Assembly: GCA_017590115.1 (NCBI GenBank)
Contig: JAGGNK010006571.1
Coordinates: 248,001-312,000, forward strand
Length of the DNA stretch: 64,000 bases
Direction of reading: 5' to 3'
Source of the DNA: Montifringilla adamsi
Lineage: Eukaryota; Chordata; Aves; Passeriformes; Passeridae
In this document: piece after piece, positions 1 through 12,657 of the stretch
Layout of the letters: the number at the start of each line of letters is the position of its first letter
Numbering within the stretch: the stretch's first letter is position 1
Program-made: the position numbers and the translations under genes
Notes under the pieces: model-generated
Told to the model about the DNA's origin: nothing
The model's database searches: none
What the model saw: the letters and a program-made list of their open reading frames with translations, nothing else

Positions 1-118
1 GAAGATCAGGCCATCCATAGCACTGTACAATTCAGACTTGAAAGCTCCACTGGGAGATGTGCCACCCCCACCACAGACCCATGTTTTATTCAGTGCTGTA
101 CTATACTCCTCTACACTT
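1..118 (-). CDS. possible partial coding exon at the window edge, gene not recognised
   Basis: Read on the minus strand, a pyrimidine-rich stretch ending CCATAG (rc of 119-130) makes a good 3' splice site. After one leftover base, one frame stays open for 39 codons to the window edge; the other two hit stops within a few codons. The translation includes VEEYSTALNKTWVC, a Gly5 run and SELYSAMDGLIF. First codon positions are purine-rich (roughly two thirds) and RNY codons are about a third, which is coding-like. I recognise no domain or family. If real, the exon continues left of the window, and its strand agrees with the base-composition skew. It could equally be a chance open frame. Confidence 0.25.
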
Positions 119-1346
119 CTATGGAAAAAGGTTTACCTACAGTGTCCAATCAGAACAATTCAATTTGCAATCTGTATACGTTAACCTCCTGCTATTGGTT
201 TGCCATAACTAGGAACATTGGCACCATCATCTTTGTAAACATCCTTCAAGTAGTTGAAGGCTAATATTAACCAGTTCACCAGGTCTTAAACATCCTCTTA
301 ATCAGGATTTATTCAAAAACATCAATCCTTTCTCAGTATCTCCACTGTAATACTCAACGTTCTTTCGAAAACAGAGATACTAATCTAATTTTGTAATTAA
401 TCCACTCAGTTTAAACAGGAGACCCCCTGGTTTTTAGACTCCCTGTGTCCACATGAATGCTTTCTGAAATATGGTATAAAATCAGACATCTTCAAGTACT
501 CAACTGGCAAGACACTTAAAAGCAAGGGGCTGCATGCCACAGTCAGTAGCTGTTCTATTTCATTCTACCATTTCACACTTCCTAAAACAACTGGCTAAAC
601 TACATCTGGACCTGCTAAATTGAGAACATTAAATTTGCTCCAGAAAGGCAATCTCCTAAAACTCCCATAAGAAGGTTTCTAAAAGAGGAACTACCCCACA
701 CTTTTCAGTGGTGAGCACATACACACAAGAATTACTCAGTTTTCTGCCATGGCTTTATCTTGGATCATTCCTGCCACAGAGTCATTATACAAAGGCCACA
801 CAGAGTCGCCAGCTGGCCTCCTGCTCTTGGTGTGGTTAAAAAAAAAAAAAATGCACTCATTAACTTTCTGTTTAGCCTGATAGCGAAATGTTTTGGTTTT
901 ATTTCCTTCTTTAAACACAGACACAGTTTTTTTTTAAGATGTCCTCTTACTTTTAATAGTCTCTTCTACCTGGTCATTTAGCTATACAGGCTTCCTTTTC
1001 CTAAGACATTTTTAGACTAAGTGTGGAGCCTCCAAAACAGTATCTTGAAATAGTCACCTACAAACATGTTACTCTTTCAGTGTCACTTTAAACAAACATC
1101 CCCATCTTTACATTGTTTTCCTTTTTGAGGTTGAGCTTAATTCAAGAGAGGTAAAAAGAGAGGAGAATTGCAGGTTCTTTTTCTTTCTCTCCTCCCACTT
1201 CCATTTGTTGAATTTCCTTAGTTTAGGGAAAAGAGAAAGGCAGAACAACTGTAATGGTCTACGAAGTCACATCAGAAGTCTTTTTTCCAGACATCATCTC
1301 TCCATGACACTATCATCTACTGACTGAACAAAATACAGTCTCTTAC
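119..1346. other. non-coding background
   Basis: AT-rich single-copy-looking DNA. It holds a 14-base A run (838-851) and a short perfect hairpin at 243-260 (7-bp stem, GTAG loop). A 34-codon open frame on the minus strand near 187-295 has no usable splice context. No repeat family recognised. Confidence 0.5.
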
Positions 1347-1442
1347 CCACCTTTTAGTCACCATCCCTCTGTAATCATGTACTGCCTCTGTTCAGTGTTT
1401 ATGCAGAGCCAAAGTGGGATCCTGGGTCTACCTTGGAGGCTC
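1347..1442 (-). other. splice-competent exon-like block, non-coding
   Basis: On the minus strand a long pyrimidine tract ending in CTCCTAG (rc of 1443-1475) is followed by 96 bases and then a donor reading TGG|GTAAGAG (rc of 1341-1346). All three frames contain stops, so if it is an exon it belongs to a UTR or a non-coding RNA. The splice sites are better than average, but such pairs also arise by chance in introns. No homology recognised. Confidence 0.2.
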
Positions 1443-4400
1443 CTAGGAGTTAAGGAAACACAGAAGACAGATAATAGGTATTGAGGAGGCAGCTCATCAG
1501 CAATTCTCAGACATTTATTGCAGACATAAAACATGTGTCTCAAGTCAATAAATTAGAAATGTAAGGCACTTTAACTACACAGTGTGAACAAGAACCAAAT
1601 AGAAAGAGACAGGAAAAAAATCGATTTTTAAAACACCTGGCAACTTGGGATGAGAATCAGAAAAGGAATACTTGCTGCAAAATTATCAAAATCCATGAGA
1701 CATGAATTTGAGAAAAATCCTTACTATAAAATTTTGCCTTGGTGCCTTAATACCACTAAAATGAAACACGTCTAATACACGGACTTAAATTTGTCCCTGA
1801 GTAAAATCCATAACAAAATTCAGGTGGGTAAAACTTCAGTATTCTTCCACCTTTCCATAAAACAAAGTTCAAAAGAAAAATGTAGTTATTCTCTAATATC
1901 TCAAAACAATACAAAGGCATTTTCAAGAGAGTGATGCATCATTACGCACATTTCAAGACATTAACCCATCCTGTAGGAATGACAAATACAAGACAAATAT
2001 TCAAAAAATTATCTTGTTTTTTTAAATTATTGAATCAAAGAAAGTACTGCTAATCAATCAAGTGATATCTCTATTTGAAACAGCAAGACAGGAATCACAT
2101 AGCAGTTTCCTGCTCTCAACACCTCAAGAAAAAGGCACTTCAGAAGAAAAAACAGTAGCACTCTGTCCAATTAAAGCATTCATTTCCTAGATTGAAAACG
2201 TCTACAGAACAGAACAAATACACCAGCAATCAACAGCTCACCCTTGAACCTAAACAGAGACGTGAGGCAAAAAAGGAGTCATTGTTCCACTCTGTTTACT
2301 CACTATATGAAATGACTGTACTAGATGACTGGAAGTGTTTGTGATTTTTTTCCAATGCTTTCCTGACCTATGAAGGTCTCAGGAAGTCTGCCAAATGCAT
2401 AACCATAGAATTGTTTGGAAAGATCACACGAACAAGAACTCCTCTCCAGGATGGCCAACAAAGATTGAGATTTATGTTTACCACATCAAAATTTCTCAAG
2501 AATCCCATTCTCCCTATCATCAAATACTTCAGATTATAATTTACATATTTTCTCCTAAATTAGGTATTTATCTCATTTATATTACATGTGCACATATACA
2601 CACCCCTCCATGAAATTCAGTGATGTCAAACTCTGTTGTAGAAGTTGCCCAAAAGCAGATTTAGATGGTGTTCTCCAAGGCATGGGGACCAAGCAAAGCT
2701 AAAGGATAGAAAGTCACTTTCAATTTCATAGTCCAAGGTGGTAGGAGAAGCTTATATTTTCAACAAGACATTGCATCACCTTTTCTTTGCCTCTCACTTT
2801 TCAGAAAGGCAAGGACAAATTTAAAACTTGGAAGAGGACCAAATTCTGCTTTTTATACTACTATGTACCAGAGAATACTCAAACACCTCAGCACTCAAAC
2901 TACCCGTCACCAGTGCATGTTGATGACAAACTACTCTGAGACGTTCAGTCTGTCAAGTAATTAATTATAACTGTTACCGTGCAGTAAGTTTTACAGACAA
3001 CTACAAGCAACCCATCTCCAAGATGCAGTGCGCTAGTGATTTATGTGTGCACTCACTACACCAGAATGAGCAGCTGAATTATTAGACTTTGAAACATACA
3101 AAGAAGGCTGTATACCTCAATTTTCCTAAACAAGCTTAACACTAATAGTGCTTTCTATAAGCACCTGAACCTGCTCACTTCATGATTCTTATTTCTACAT
3201 AAACATATCAGATTTTATTCAATCAAAATAAAAACTTAAGCAAGGTTACTTTTATTCTAATCTCAATAATTACCTAAACAAAACTGGAAAGCAGGATATG
3301 AACCCATCTTATTGATTTAGGGAAAACATGCACTCACACAAAAACTTATACGTAAAAGTTAGATTTCTACAGATTCCCGTCTTGCTTCCCTTACACTTCT
3401 TCATATGGCAGCTCTGCTGCTCCTGTGACTGTGGCAGCACTCTAGTCAAATACAATACAGTACATGCTGTGGGTTGGATAACACCAGAAACCACCCTGAG
3501 TATTCGCTTATTTAAGCTAAAATTAAGCTAACTCGGTCTACACAGCCCACACCAAACCAGTCCTACAGAAACTGTAAATAAAGCCACCAAAATTAGAAGT
3601 CTAACTGGAAAAAAATCCCCCATCAATTATTTTACTGGAAGGTATGCAGTCATGTTTTAGCTTACTTCTGCTTTGGTTTAGCATCTGTTGTTAAAGTAAA
3701 AAGTCTAGAGTGGCTTTGCGTCATGCCTCTGTCTCCCACTCTTTCCTTTCAAAATGATCAATTTCAGTCTAACAGAAAAACTTTTATGGAAATGGTCAGG
3801 AAAAGCAACAGACAAACTCACTTCCCAAACAGCTGTTTGTACCTACTCTCAATGACAAACACAGGTACACAAGAGGGGAATTCAGCCATGGTACGTTTTA
3901 TTTCCCAGAAGCCCACTAATTTAAAAGAATAGGGCAGCGAGGGGACTTCTGCAAGTGGATAAAAATAGACAGAGGTGTATACTAGTGGAAGGTTTCAAGA
4001 CATCATCACAAGATTTAAAGCAGGACACAGGGGAGTGCTGGTTCCTGCTGCTGAGAGGATCCGGTACACAAGTCACTGGTATGAGCAAGCAGTGTGATTG
4101 AATCTGGCAGGGGCACCACGGAGAGCACACACGCAGTTACCACCTCTGCTGTTACACAGGTGCAGACACTGTGCTCACATCTGTCTGCTACACCTGAAAA
4201 GATATTTGGCTCCACATAGAACTGAGCAAAGAAACAATCACAGCACGCCTAGACACCGTGGCCCGTCTGCACACAGAGGCTTCCCGCTTCTGGGCAGTTG
4301 CATGGCACTGCTCAGGCAGTGTGCCACAGCAGAACCTCACCTCACCCAGACAGCTGGGAGCTTGTCCAGGCACTCAGGATCTTCACAAAACACCTAATGA

Positions 4401-7400
4401 CAACCCCTGCTCACCTCACAAGACAAAAAAGGACACTGAGTGGGATGAGAACATACAAGCTCCACATCATTTTACCAGCCAGCCTTGGTAAAAAAAAAGT
4501 TGACAACCTGTGTAGTAATCGCATATCCTCCAAACAGAGAGACATAGCTATCCCAAGGTTTTCCTAGAGAAGCAGTGAGAAGCTGTGGAAAACTTAGAGA
4601 AAAGAATTAAAACAATATATATCTCTCTTTCTATAACCACTGTTTATAGAACTATAGTTCTCCAAAGTGTACTAGGACTACACTACAGTTCACCAATAGT
4701 GTGACAAGTTTTTACTTTAAGACGAATCAAGTCTCACCTTAGCGAGTCACATTATAAAACACACACTATTTTTCATTGAATCCTTCTGATTCACCTTCTA
4801 AAGACTCTAGTAATTTCTTCCCGTCCCTAACTCAACAACATCAAACCTGAGTTAAGGAAAATGCTCCAAGTGACTGTGGATGATGTCAGTGAAGCTAAAG
4901 TAGAAGTGTTAGGGACACAAGGTAGATGGGGCTTTTCCAGACTTCAGTGTTCACACCATCTATGTACAGGAGAACTAAACAAATATAAGTAAACTTCACT
5001 CACTAATTAAAATACTACTGAACACATTCTTTGCTTTTGTTGATATCTGGCAAGAAAGAAAATCTTGTCAAAACTAAAAATGTATCAAAACTGAGAAAAG
5101 GAGAGGAAAACAAGAGTAAGAATAAAAGGATAAAAACATTTTCCTTCCTGTTCCCCTCCTCCAAAACATGCCTGCATTATGCAACTATATCTTACTTTCA
5201 GGAATCAATCAAGGATGAATGGTTGCAACTGCAACCCACTACCTTGTGTTCCTTCTACAAATACTAACATTTCTCCTTATGATTTATGTTAGCAAATATT
5301 ACTACTTATCTTTCTCTCTTCATGCTGAAGAGGTCCTTGCATAAGGAAAAAGATCTCATTAAATCTAGCTTATTTGCTTGACTAAAGAATGCACATAGAA
5401 AGATGGCAATTATTGAGCAGAATCTAGGCATAAGAAAAATTAAAGAAATAGGAATTGCCTTCTTATAAATCTGGATTTTGTTTATATGCTTTCCAAATCA
5501 CAATATTGGGGAGAATAAAACCAAAATAAAATAAATGTAGGGATTTTTAGGGAGGAAAAAGCAGAACAAATGAAAAATCAATAGCATCCTTGAGCATGTA
5601 CCAGCTGCCACTGCTTAAGACACAGAACCAGCCCATAGGAATGCATCCCAAACAGACAGACACCTGCAAACACACATTGTGGAGCAGAAGCTCAATGTAC
5701 ATCTCAATGCTCTGCCTGCCCCTGATTCACATGCAGGGCTGGGAAACTTCCAGGTCCTGACACATGTGTCTTCAGGTTCAACTCAGAAATTACATCCAAT
5801 CAAAACAGGAGCAGTACCTGGACTCTCTTAAGTTCCAGCTTTAGTCTCGCCTTGGTGAGCACAAGCTCCCAGGCATGAACAGCTGTGGACATGTGCACAC
5901 ACACACCACATAGGCAGTAGATCTGATTCATGCTGAGTTTGTCGGGCTGACTCCATAGGCAAGGTAAAGTCAAAATAATCAGAACAGACTCCTTTAGGCC
6001 AAAACAGAAGAAATGCAGAGACTGGAGTGCCAGGACAGGAAACATATTGCTAGCAGGAAAGCACAGACCAGAATATGTGAAGTCACCAGTCAGCCAGAGT
6101 TCTCTGGATGAAAGTTACAAAACAGAATGACATAAAATTTATCTGGTTTTGCTGGGATTTGACTAATAATTCATTTAAAGCCACTGAACTTGCCCTGGTA
6201 CTTGTTTTAACTCCACTGAGGTCAAAGTGACTGGACCTGTTAATGTTAATTTAGCCTTTTAACTAACCACCACAGATTTATAGTCCAAGAGCAGCAGCAC
6301 TTAGTTCTTCCAAAACCCCACCATGATCCCAAAATAGTCATTTTTAAAGTATAATACATTATTAAGACTGTTGACAGAACAAACAGTATTACCTTGTTTA
6401 AAATGGTAGAGATGAAGAAAAACAGTAATAAAAGAGAAATTATTGTGGTCTTGCTCCCACTGAAGTAATGTTTTTCATGAAGACTTCAAAGAGCATGGAA
6501 AACATGGCCTTTATCCAACTTTCTGCAAATTACACAACTGAGTAATTTTATTTAAAATAAATCACTTCTGATACAACTCTGTTCTCTTTGAGTTTGGCAG
6601 CAAAACTTCTGAAAATCTTTATTCTTGAGTGTGACGCCATTTATCCTTATGCTTCTCTGGTCTTTTACTGAAGTCTATAATGCTCTGTTGCCACTAGTAT
6701 TTGCTGCCTACATGTCTCCAAACTTTACATGGTTTTCTGAATCTGAATTTCACTGGTCTGATGATCCAGGCAGACTTTTCCAGTTCCAGGATACTGAGAA
6801 GTATAACACCTTTCAGTACCTTTCAGCCAAACAGTGTTAGTACTGAGGACATAAAAGGCCAGGTGCGTCATGACCTGAGAAATCAACTTCATAATGCAAG
6901 TCAAAGAAAAGAATTCTTGAACATCATAGCATATGTATACAAAATTTGGTTCTGTGCATATCTCTAAAAGACTTAGATAAAAATAAATATTTCTAGCATT
7001 TTTGGGTTTCCTTAAGATGAATCTCAACAGATGTAATGTGTTTGGTTTGGGGGTTTTTTTGTTCATTTTGGTTTGGTTTTGTGTGTTTGTTTGTGTGCAT
7101 ATGCATTTGAATATTGCAGAAGGATACCATGCAATGGTCTTCTTAAGAAATCTCCTTTCTTCCCCAAAATGCAACACTGTACTGCTTCTACCTCTTCTAC
7201 CATTTTCACCTGTAATATAAATAGTCTCAGCATCACTCCACCCACCCTGACAGGAGCACAACTACTCTTGGAATAAAACAACATCCCTTTTCTGGAATTC
7301 TTCAAAGTAATTTCATGTCTTAACTGATTATCTGATTTAAGTAACATGCTAGTAGCTGATGCTAGCATGTAAATCTTAAATTTCATTCATCATCATGTTT

Positions 7401-7837
7401 TTCAAAATCTATGAAAATTTGGGGAAAAGCAGCAAAACTGAATTCCCTCTAATTTAGTCTGCATGAAACAGCTGCTTCCTTTCTTTCATTAACCAGTACA
7501 TGGCTCTTTTATTTTCCAAATGTGGCAAGTAAGCTAAGAAAGGTAAAACCAAAACTATGGGTATCATGGAAGATCAGTCCTTAGCAAATGCATCTTTAAA
7601 TATATAACCAGAGAAATATTGTTTTCTCTGACCTTTGGCAAAAGCCAGTGAGCCTTTTCATTTCAGTTTTTAAAAATTCGAATGAAGCTTAGATGACAGA
7701 CACCTCCTAGAGAAAAAAAAAAAGTTCACAAGCCCCAGGGAAGTCCTAGATTTTATTTACTATTCTGAAATACATTTGCTGTACTGCAGGATACCAGCTG
7801 ATATGTTTTCTGTAGCATAATTAATTCAGAGACATCT
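1443..7837. other. non-coding background
   Basis: No gene or known repeat identified apart from the CpG patch listed separately. A 178-codon open frame lies on the minus strand (6725-7261). It runs through a T/G-rich low-complexity stretch (about 7040-7095) and has no recognisable domain or splice pattern, so I treat it as chance. A minus-strand frame at about 4745-4810, reading GKKLLESLEGESEGFNEK then a stop, has only a weak acceptor. Confidence 0.5.
4061..4285. other. small CpG- and GC-enriched patch
   Basis: Seven CpG dinucleotides fall in about 225 bases of clearly higher G+C than the flanks, where CpG is rare. Several overlapping frames are open here, as expected from a low stop density. 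It is too short and too CpG-poor to be a classical CpG island. It may be an old GC-rich insertion or a small regulatory patch; I see no splice pattern or repeat family. Confidence 0.35.
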
Positions 7838-7985
7838 GCTCGGTAGCAGACCAAGGATGAAGCTTGGGGTTATGAGACCTGGATTATAGTTCTCACTCAG
7901 GAACAAATTTGTGGTGTATCTTTGAGAACCTTGATCTGACCCCATTTCACCATTATAAAATGTGAAGACATCTTTTAATATAACC
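7838..7985 (+). mobile_element. MIR-like ancient tRNA-derived SINE fragment
   Basis: The block reads in the order of a MIR SINE: a degenerate tRNA-type head, AGACCTGGATTATAGTTCTC (compare AGACCTGGGTTC..AATCC), a segment matching CACT..GCTGTGTGACCTTGGGC with several changes, then CCCCATTTCACCATTATAAA where MIR has the CTCAGTTTCC-ATCTGTAAAATGG core. Divergence is high, as expected for an amniote-age element in a bird. The match is by eye from memory of the consensus, without alignment. Elements of this age are sometimes exapted as enhancers. Confidence 0.5.
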
Positions 7986-8706
7986 CACGTTCTTTAAACA
8001 AAATGCAAGTTTTTATACATCTCAGTGAACTGCACTGGAAACACTGCAGTTCCAATTAAGACTGAACTCCTGAGGATTGTGACAATTACAAGAAACCTTT
8101 ATAGTTGTGTTCTCTCAGTCAGAGAGCCCAGCTGCCTTCTGGAGAAACAGGACTGAACAGATTCATGTAGGTACTGCAGATGCCAAATAATAACAAAAAG
8201 GCTAATCCTGAATATTGCAGCTGCTGATAATGTTCACTACTTAACAATGCAGAAAGTATTACACTCACTATTGCTTACAGCATGCATTGCTACACAGAAG
8301 GAAAAAAAAAACAGCGGTATGTAGTCTAGGAGAATCCAAGATGATAGTCTGAAAAGGAAAATCCAACTCAGTGCATATAGCCTGAGGTTATTGGAAAAGT
8401 GTCTGCTAATATGCAGCAGACTCCCGTAATTGTGCAGCTGAAGTAATAATATCCCAACAAAATGCAATTACAATCCACAGTGTTTAAAAACTCTGCCAGT
8501 TTTTACACGCCGGTTTATTCCAAAAGCTGGCTTATCCACTTTGTCAGTCTAAGTGTTCCAAAATTATTTAAAGAAATCATATCCATCCCATTTTAAATAC
8601 AGGAGATCATATTAAATAAGTCTATTCATTTTATTTGTTATGTATCAGGGAAAAAATTTACTTGTAATCTGCTTTCCCAAATGGGGGGAGACTTCTTAAA
8701 CCTCAC

Positions 8707-8733
8707 GGGAAGGGGGGCTGGGGTGGGGAAGGG
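8707..8733 (+). other. G-quadruplex motif
   Basis: Five G runs in 27 bases: GGG at 8707-8709, six Gs at 8712-8717, GGGG at 8720-8723, GGGG at 8725-8728 and GGG at 8731-8733, with loops of only 1-2 bases. Another run of six Gs lies just upstream (about 8683) and a short GT repeat follows. The short loops predict a very stable parallel quadruplex on the plus strand. Confidence 0.85.
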
Positions 8734-10461
8734 AGTGTGTGTGTACATTGGTTGGTACAACTCATCAAAAAAGTTTATACCATTTAGGATCCCAGCCCAA
8801 ATAAATTGAAATCATTTATGATATGAGAGAGAAGTAACAACAATTTCTTTGTCTACAGCGCTTTCATATTCTGTGTTATTTTTTATTTCTGGCTTTGATT
8901 GTTCTCCTTCAGTGATGGATGCTTTCCCTTCTTCCATCTCAGCATGCATGAGAGAAAGACAAAACTTAACATACCCATCACTGGAGCCAGAACACACAGC
9001 ACACTCCATCTGGTACCATAAATCCCAAAGTGATAGATGCTCCCTGCTTCCCCCAGCAACATTCTTAGCTCTTCTACTCTCTCTTCAGCATGAAGTTGAA
9101 TGCTGTGGAGTTTAGGGTTCATTTTTTTAGGTGACTGTAGAGATAGCAAAAATATGGTTGTTGTGATGTGGACATATTCCAAGCCTTGCCTGAAATATTC
9201 TTACCAGGGCCAAATGTTTTCCCCATCAGCAATGAAAGCATGCAATGCTTTGGCATTCTTCTAGCAGCCTATCCCTCCCTTTGCCACCCAACATGCACGC
9301 AAACTCCCATCTCCCTGGCTGCTCACCGTGCTGAAGAACTCACAAATGCCTCAGGCTAAGCAAACAGAAAGAGGTAAACACTTCAGTCCTGGGCACCATC
9401 CCAGGGGGGACACACACAATAATTTCCAAGATCCTCAACAGATTTTTTTTCTTGTGTTCAGTACTAACAAGATTAAGGAAGAAGAGTTTCAATATACAAG
9501 AAGGATTCCTGTCAAGACTTTGATTACAATGTCTAGTTCATCATAAGCCATTGCTGAAAACAAACACCTTCCATGCTTTGCTGTGCACTGGGATTAAAAT
9601 AGCAGGCAACAGATCCCAGAATTGCCCAGCACTGTAGCCACAGTGAACTTCCTTTCACAGCTCTTCTTCCTCCTGTATCTGCAATCCACAGAATCTATAC
9701 TTATTTTCAATTAACTTATTACATCCACACTAAGTAGAGCATGAAGTACAGGATTCCACATTCACCTCAGGCAGCTGAGAAAGAACACCTGGATCTGATT
9801 TTGGTTCCTGTATCTCAAGTTTGTTTGAGATTCCATTTTCATACAAAAACACAACACAAAAGAGAGCAGGAGATTTTGGTAGCTGGAGCTGGGGTTCATC
9901 TGGAGTTTTGGTACTCAAGCTTTGGGAGAACTTATGCAGGAAAGTAAGCAGAGGCACAGGCACATTGTCCTGAGGCACGTTTATTAAAATACAGTGTTAA
10001 TTTCAGTATCAGATATTGGCTCTCATTATCTTTGACAATTCACGAAGCAACACTTACAATTTTGATGTTAATTCACAACATAATGGGATGAATCAGTAAT
10101 ATATACAACTAACTGCAGTAAACTCACCAATTAACAGAAAACTCCTATTAAAAACACCATTAGGAATGTCCAAGAATTTGAATTGTGAAACAAAGATTTT
10201 GCTTACTAGGATGGAATAGCAGGATGCATGTCCTGTTTAAATTTATCTGCAAGGATTTGTATGATTCCATTGTATCTCATCTCTTGTAATTATATATGAA
10301 GAAAGAGATATTTGCTTTAGAACATCTGCACCAGAGCAAGCCACTAAAATTTTCCTAGAATGACTGCGGGAAATAAATAGTACAAAGAAGCAGAAGAAAC
10401 ATCAAAGACACACCCAAACTTCATATGGAAATCCTGATTTTAAGACTGGTACTCCCTCCAG

Positions 10462-10522
10462 AAATACAAACAATACTGCTGGAAAAGCTGCTATATTCTG
10501 AAGTTCTCATCATCTTTCAAAG
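10462..10522 (+). other. weak exon candidate
   Basis: A plus-strand acceptor (GGTACTCCCTCCAG) is followed by 61 bases ending at a near-consensus donor, AAG|GTAAGA. Two of three frames are open; one reads IQTILLEKLLYSEVLIIF. There is no recognisable homology and 61 bases is short, so chance is the default explanation. Its strand is opposite to the strand suggested by the composition skew. Confidence 0.12.
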
Positions 10523-12582
10523 GTAAGATAACTTGAAACAATGCAAAAAAGCAAAGAGAAGCCACACCGCAGATAAATTTGTGAGATAACCACACTTTGT
10601 CTAAGATAAGCTTCAAACTCTACCACAGACTAAATACATATAGCTGGTGCCCATGATCCAATTTTCGGGGCTTTTACCCACAACTTATTTTCCCACTTTC
10701 TACCCCAAGGTCTGAATTTCTCCAAAACAAATTAATTTGGCTCTCACATTACATCGCGCTGGAGGCAGTATTGATACAAAAAGATCACAAATGAAAATTA
10801 GACCACACAGAAGGGTATACTACATTTTCCCATATAAACACAATGTTAAAATGGGATTTAAACAGTGCAACATTAGAGTAACAGGATTTTAAAAACACAT
10901 AACATGATGAAAAAAATTGTATTACCTTACCATCACCACAGATGAGACAAAATTGAACAAAAATGTGTAAGCATGTGGGAGACATTCTGTCATCATGACA
11001 CCACACAGTCAGTGCTGGCCCAGAAATACACATCATTTTGCAAATCAGGAGGCCCCTCTGGTTCTCTCACTCAGAAACTCTGAGCAATAGTAAAGGCCCC
11101 AATTAAACAAAATTCTAACTTAAACTTCTTCCTTTTAGCCACAGGAAAAAGGACTTAATGCAAAGGGAACATTTATTTTCAAACATGCAACCTTGACTTA
11201 CTGAAAATATGAGCATCCTAGCAGGACACTCAGCAGATACTCTGGTAGAAGCTTCTTTGCTCTGCTCTGTCTTAATCAACTTTAAATTATGCAACTGTTT
11301 GAACTGGTCTGAGGACTACATTTTACTGTTAATAGAAGAGTCTTTTCTTCACCAAAATCAATCTATTAGGGAAAAAAAAAAAAAAAGGAATTTTTTTTTA
11401 TGGGTGTCATGGCAACAATATCCCCACCTTCAGTTCTGCTAATTTCTCATACCCCTTCTCCTTTCTAGGTGGTGGAAAAGAAACTAAAACACAGTTTATT
11501 GTTGCCCTCCACTGCCAGTCAAAAATAAAGCTAAAAGATGCCTTTTGCTTTTGTTTGTGTCCACACATTTCTATGCAAGGAGTTTCCTTCAGACATTTCC
11601 TCTATTAAGATTCAAGTCATATTGTTAGCTGTGTTACATCTGGAGAACTTGGTCTTTGAGAGATCAAATACACCTCCCCAGCTGCCCAAAATTAGGCTCC
11701 GAATTCAGAAAAAACATTATTCTTTATACAGTTTTAACCTACGTTACAGTCCCTCCTCATTACCTGAAAAACCCTCTTAAGGTCATGGTTGAGATGCAGC
11801 AGCAAGATGAAGAAAATCTTCTCTACCCAGAAATAGATCTTGTGCACTGCTTAGTGTGCTACTACTGGGAAACACTGGGAAAAAATGGGAAAGGTTTTTC
11901 TATTTCCTTGTTGGAACACACTTTTCCCCAGAACACCTATGGGCCTTGTACTTCACGACTGAAGTCTCAAAGTTTGTGAAGCAAATCAGACAGTCAAAGT
12001 GGTTTAGAATGCACTGCAGGGCAGCTCTCAAGGCAGAAACCGAACATCAGGGAAAAATAAAAGATGAGCACTCTGCTTTTACTTTATTTTTACACATCTT
12101 GTTATGGCAAGCTGGTGATATGCAGCTGTTAGAATGCAGCTCATAGGCACAAAACACAAAGCAGTACCTACCCTCCTGTAGGTCAGTAATTCCTTGTCCT
12201 CCTATCCACCAAAGGGCAGCACAGAAAAATACTAAGAATGACTAAGAATTAAAGACTCCAATAAACACATCTTGATAAACCAGTTTTAGGTTACAGGTTG
12301 CCTTGCTTTTTTACAAAGTATAAGGATCATCTACTTTTTAATCAGGTAGTCAAGAAAACACCTCATTTTCACATATAGAGCATCAATGGGAAAGAACTGC
12401 ATAGTCTGTAAACACAAAAGCAGAGCCCACTCGAGAGGCAAAAATTAAGGCGGAGAAGAGGGGGAAATCAGGATTCAGTAACTGAAGGAAATCAAAATTA
12501 ATACTGAAATGGAAAGGAATCATTGAGTGGGAGGTTAATAAACTCAGCATCAAGAATCTTGTTCTTGTTTAGACATTCTTAC

Positions 12583-12657
12583 CTGCTTAAAACCACCACA
12601 GGAGGCAGTGCTACTTGCCGTTTCCTGACAACGTTCCAATTCATGCTCCATTTCTGC
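12583..12657 (-). other. weak coding-exon candidate, phase 0 to phase 0
   Basis: The minus strand has a very good donor, AAGCAG|GTAAGA (rc of 12577-12588). Upstream, an AG at rc 12658-12659 opens a 75-base frame beginning AEMEHELERCQETA. A stronger pyrimidine-type acceptor (TTTTCTGATTTAG) lies 15 bases further upstream, but with it a different frame is the open one. The 25-codon version is in phase with the candidate at 20058-20128, and both read like a charged helix, which is why I record it. No family recognised. Confidence 0.15.

Noticed and set aside
236..262. TGTAAACATCC, identical to the 5' part of miR-30 family members
   Set aside because: The 3' part does not match, and there is no partner arm at the spacing of a miRNA precursor; only a 7-bp hairpin follows.
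187..297. Minus-strand 34-codon frame ending KPIAGG then a stop
   Set aside because: Bounded by a stop directly upstream, with only a purine-rich AG as acceptor; frames of this length are common by chance.
4745..4810. Minus-strand frame GKKLLESLEGESEGFNEK before a stop
   Set aside because: Short, with a poor acceptor. The donor beyond it would place the stop upstream of an intron.
6725..7261. 178-codon minus-strand open frame, the longest in the window
   Set aside because: Passes through T/G low-complexity sequence, has no domain or splice pattern, and one frame of this length is near chance expectation for 64 kb in six frames.
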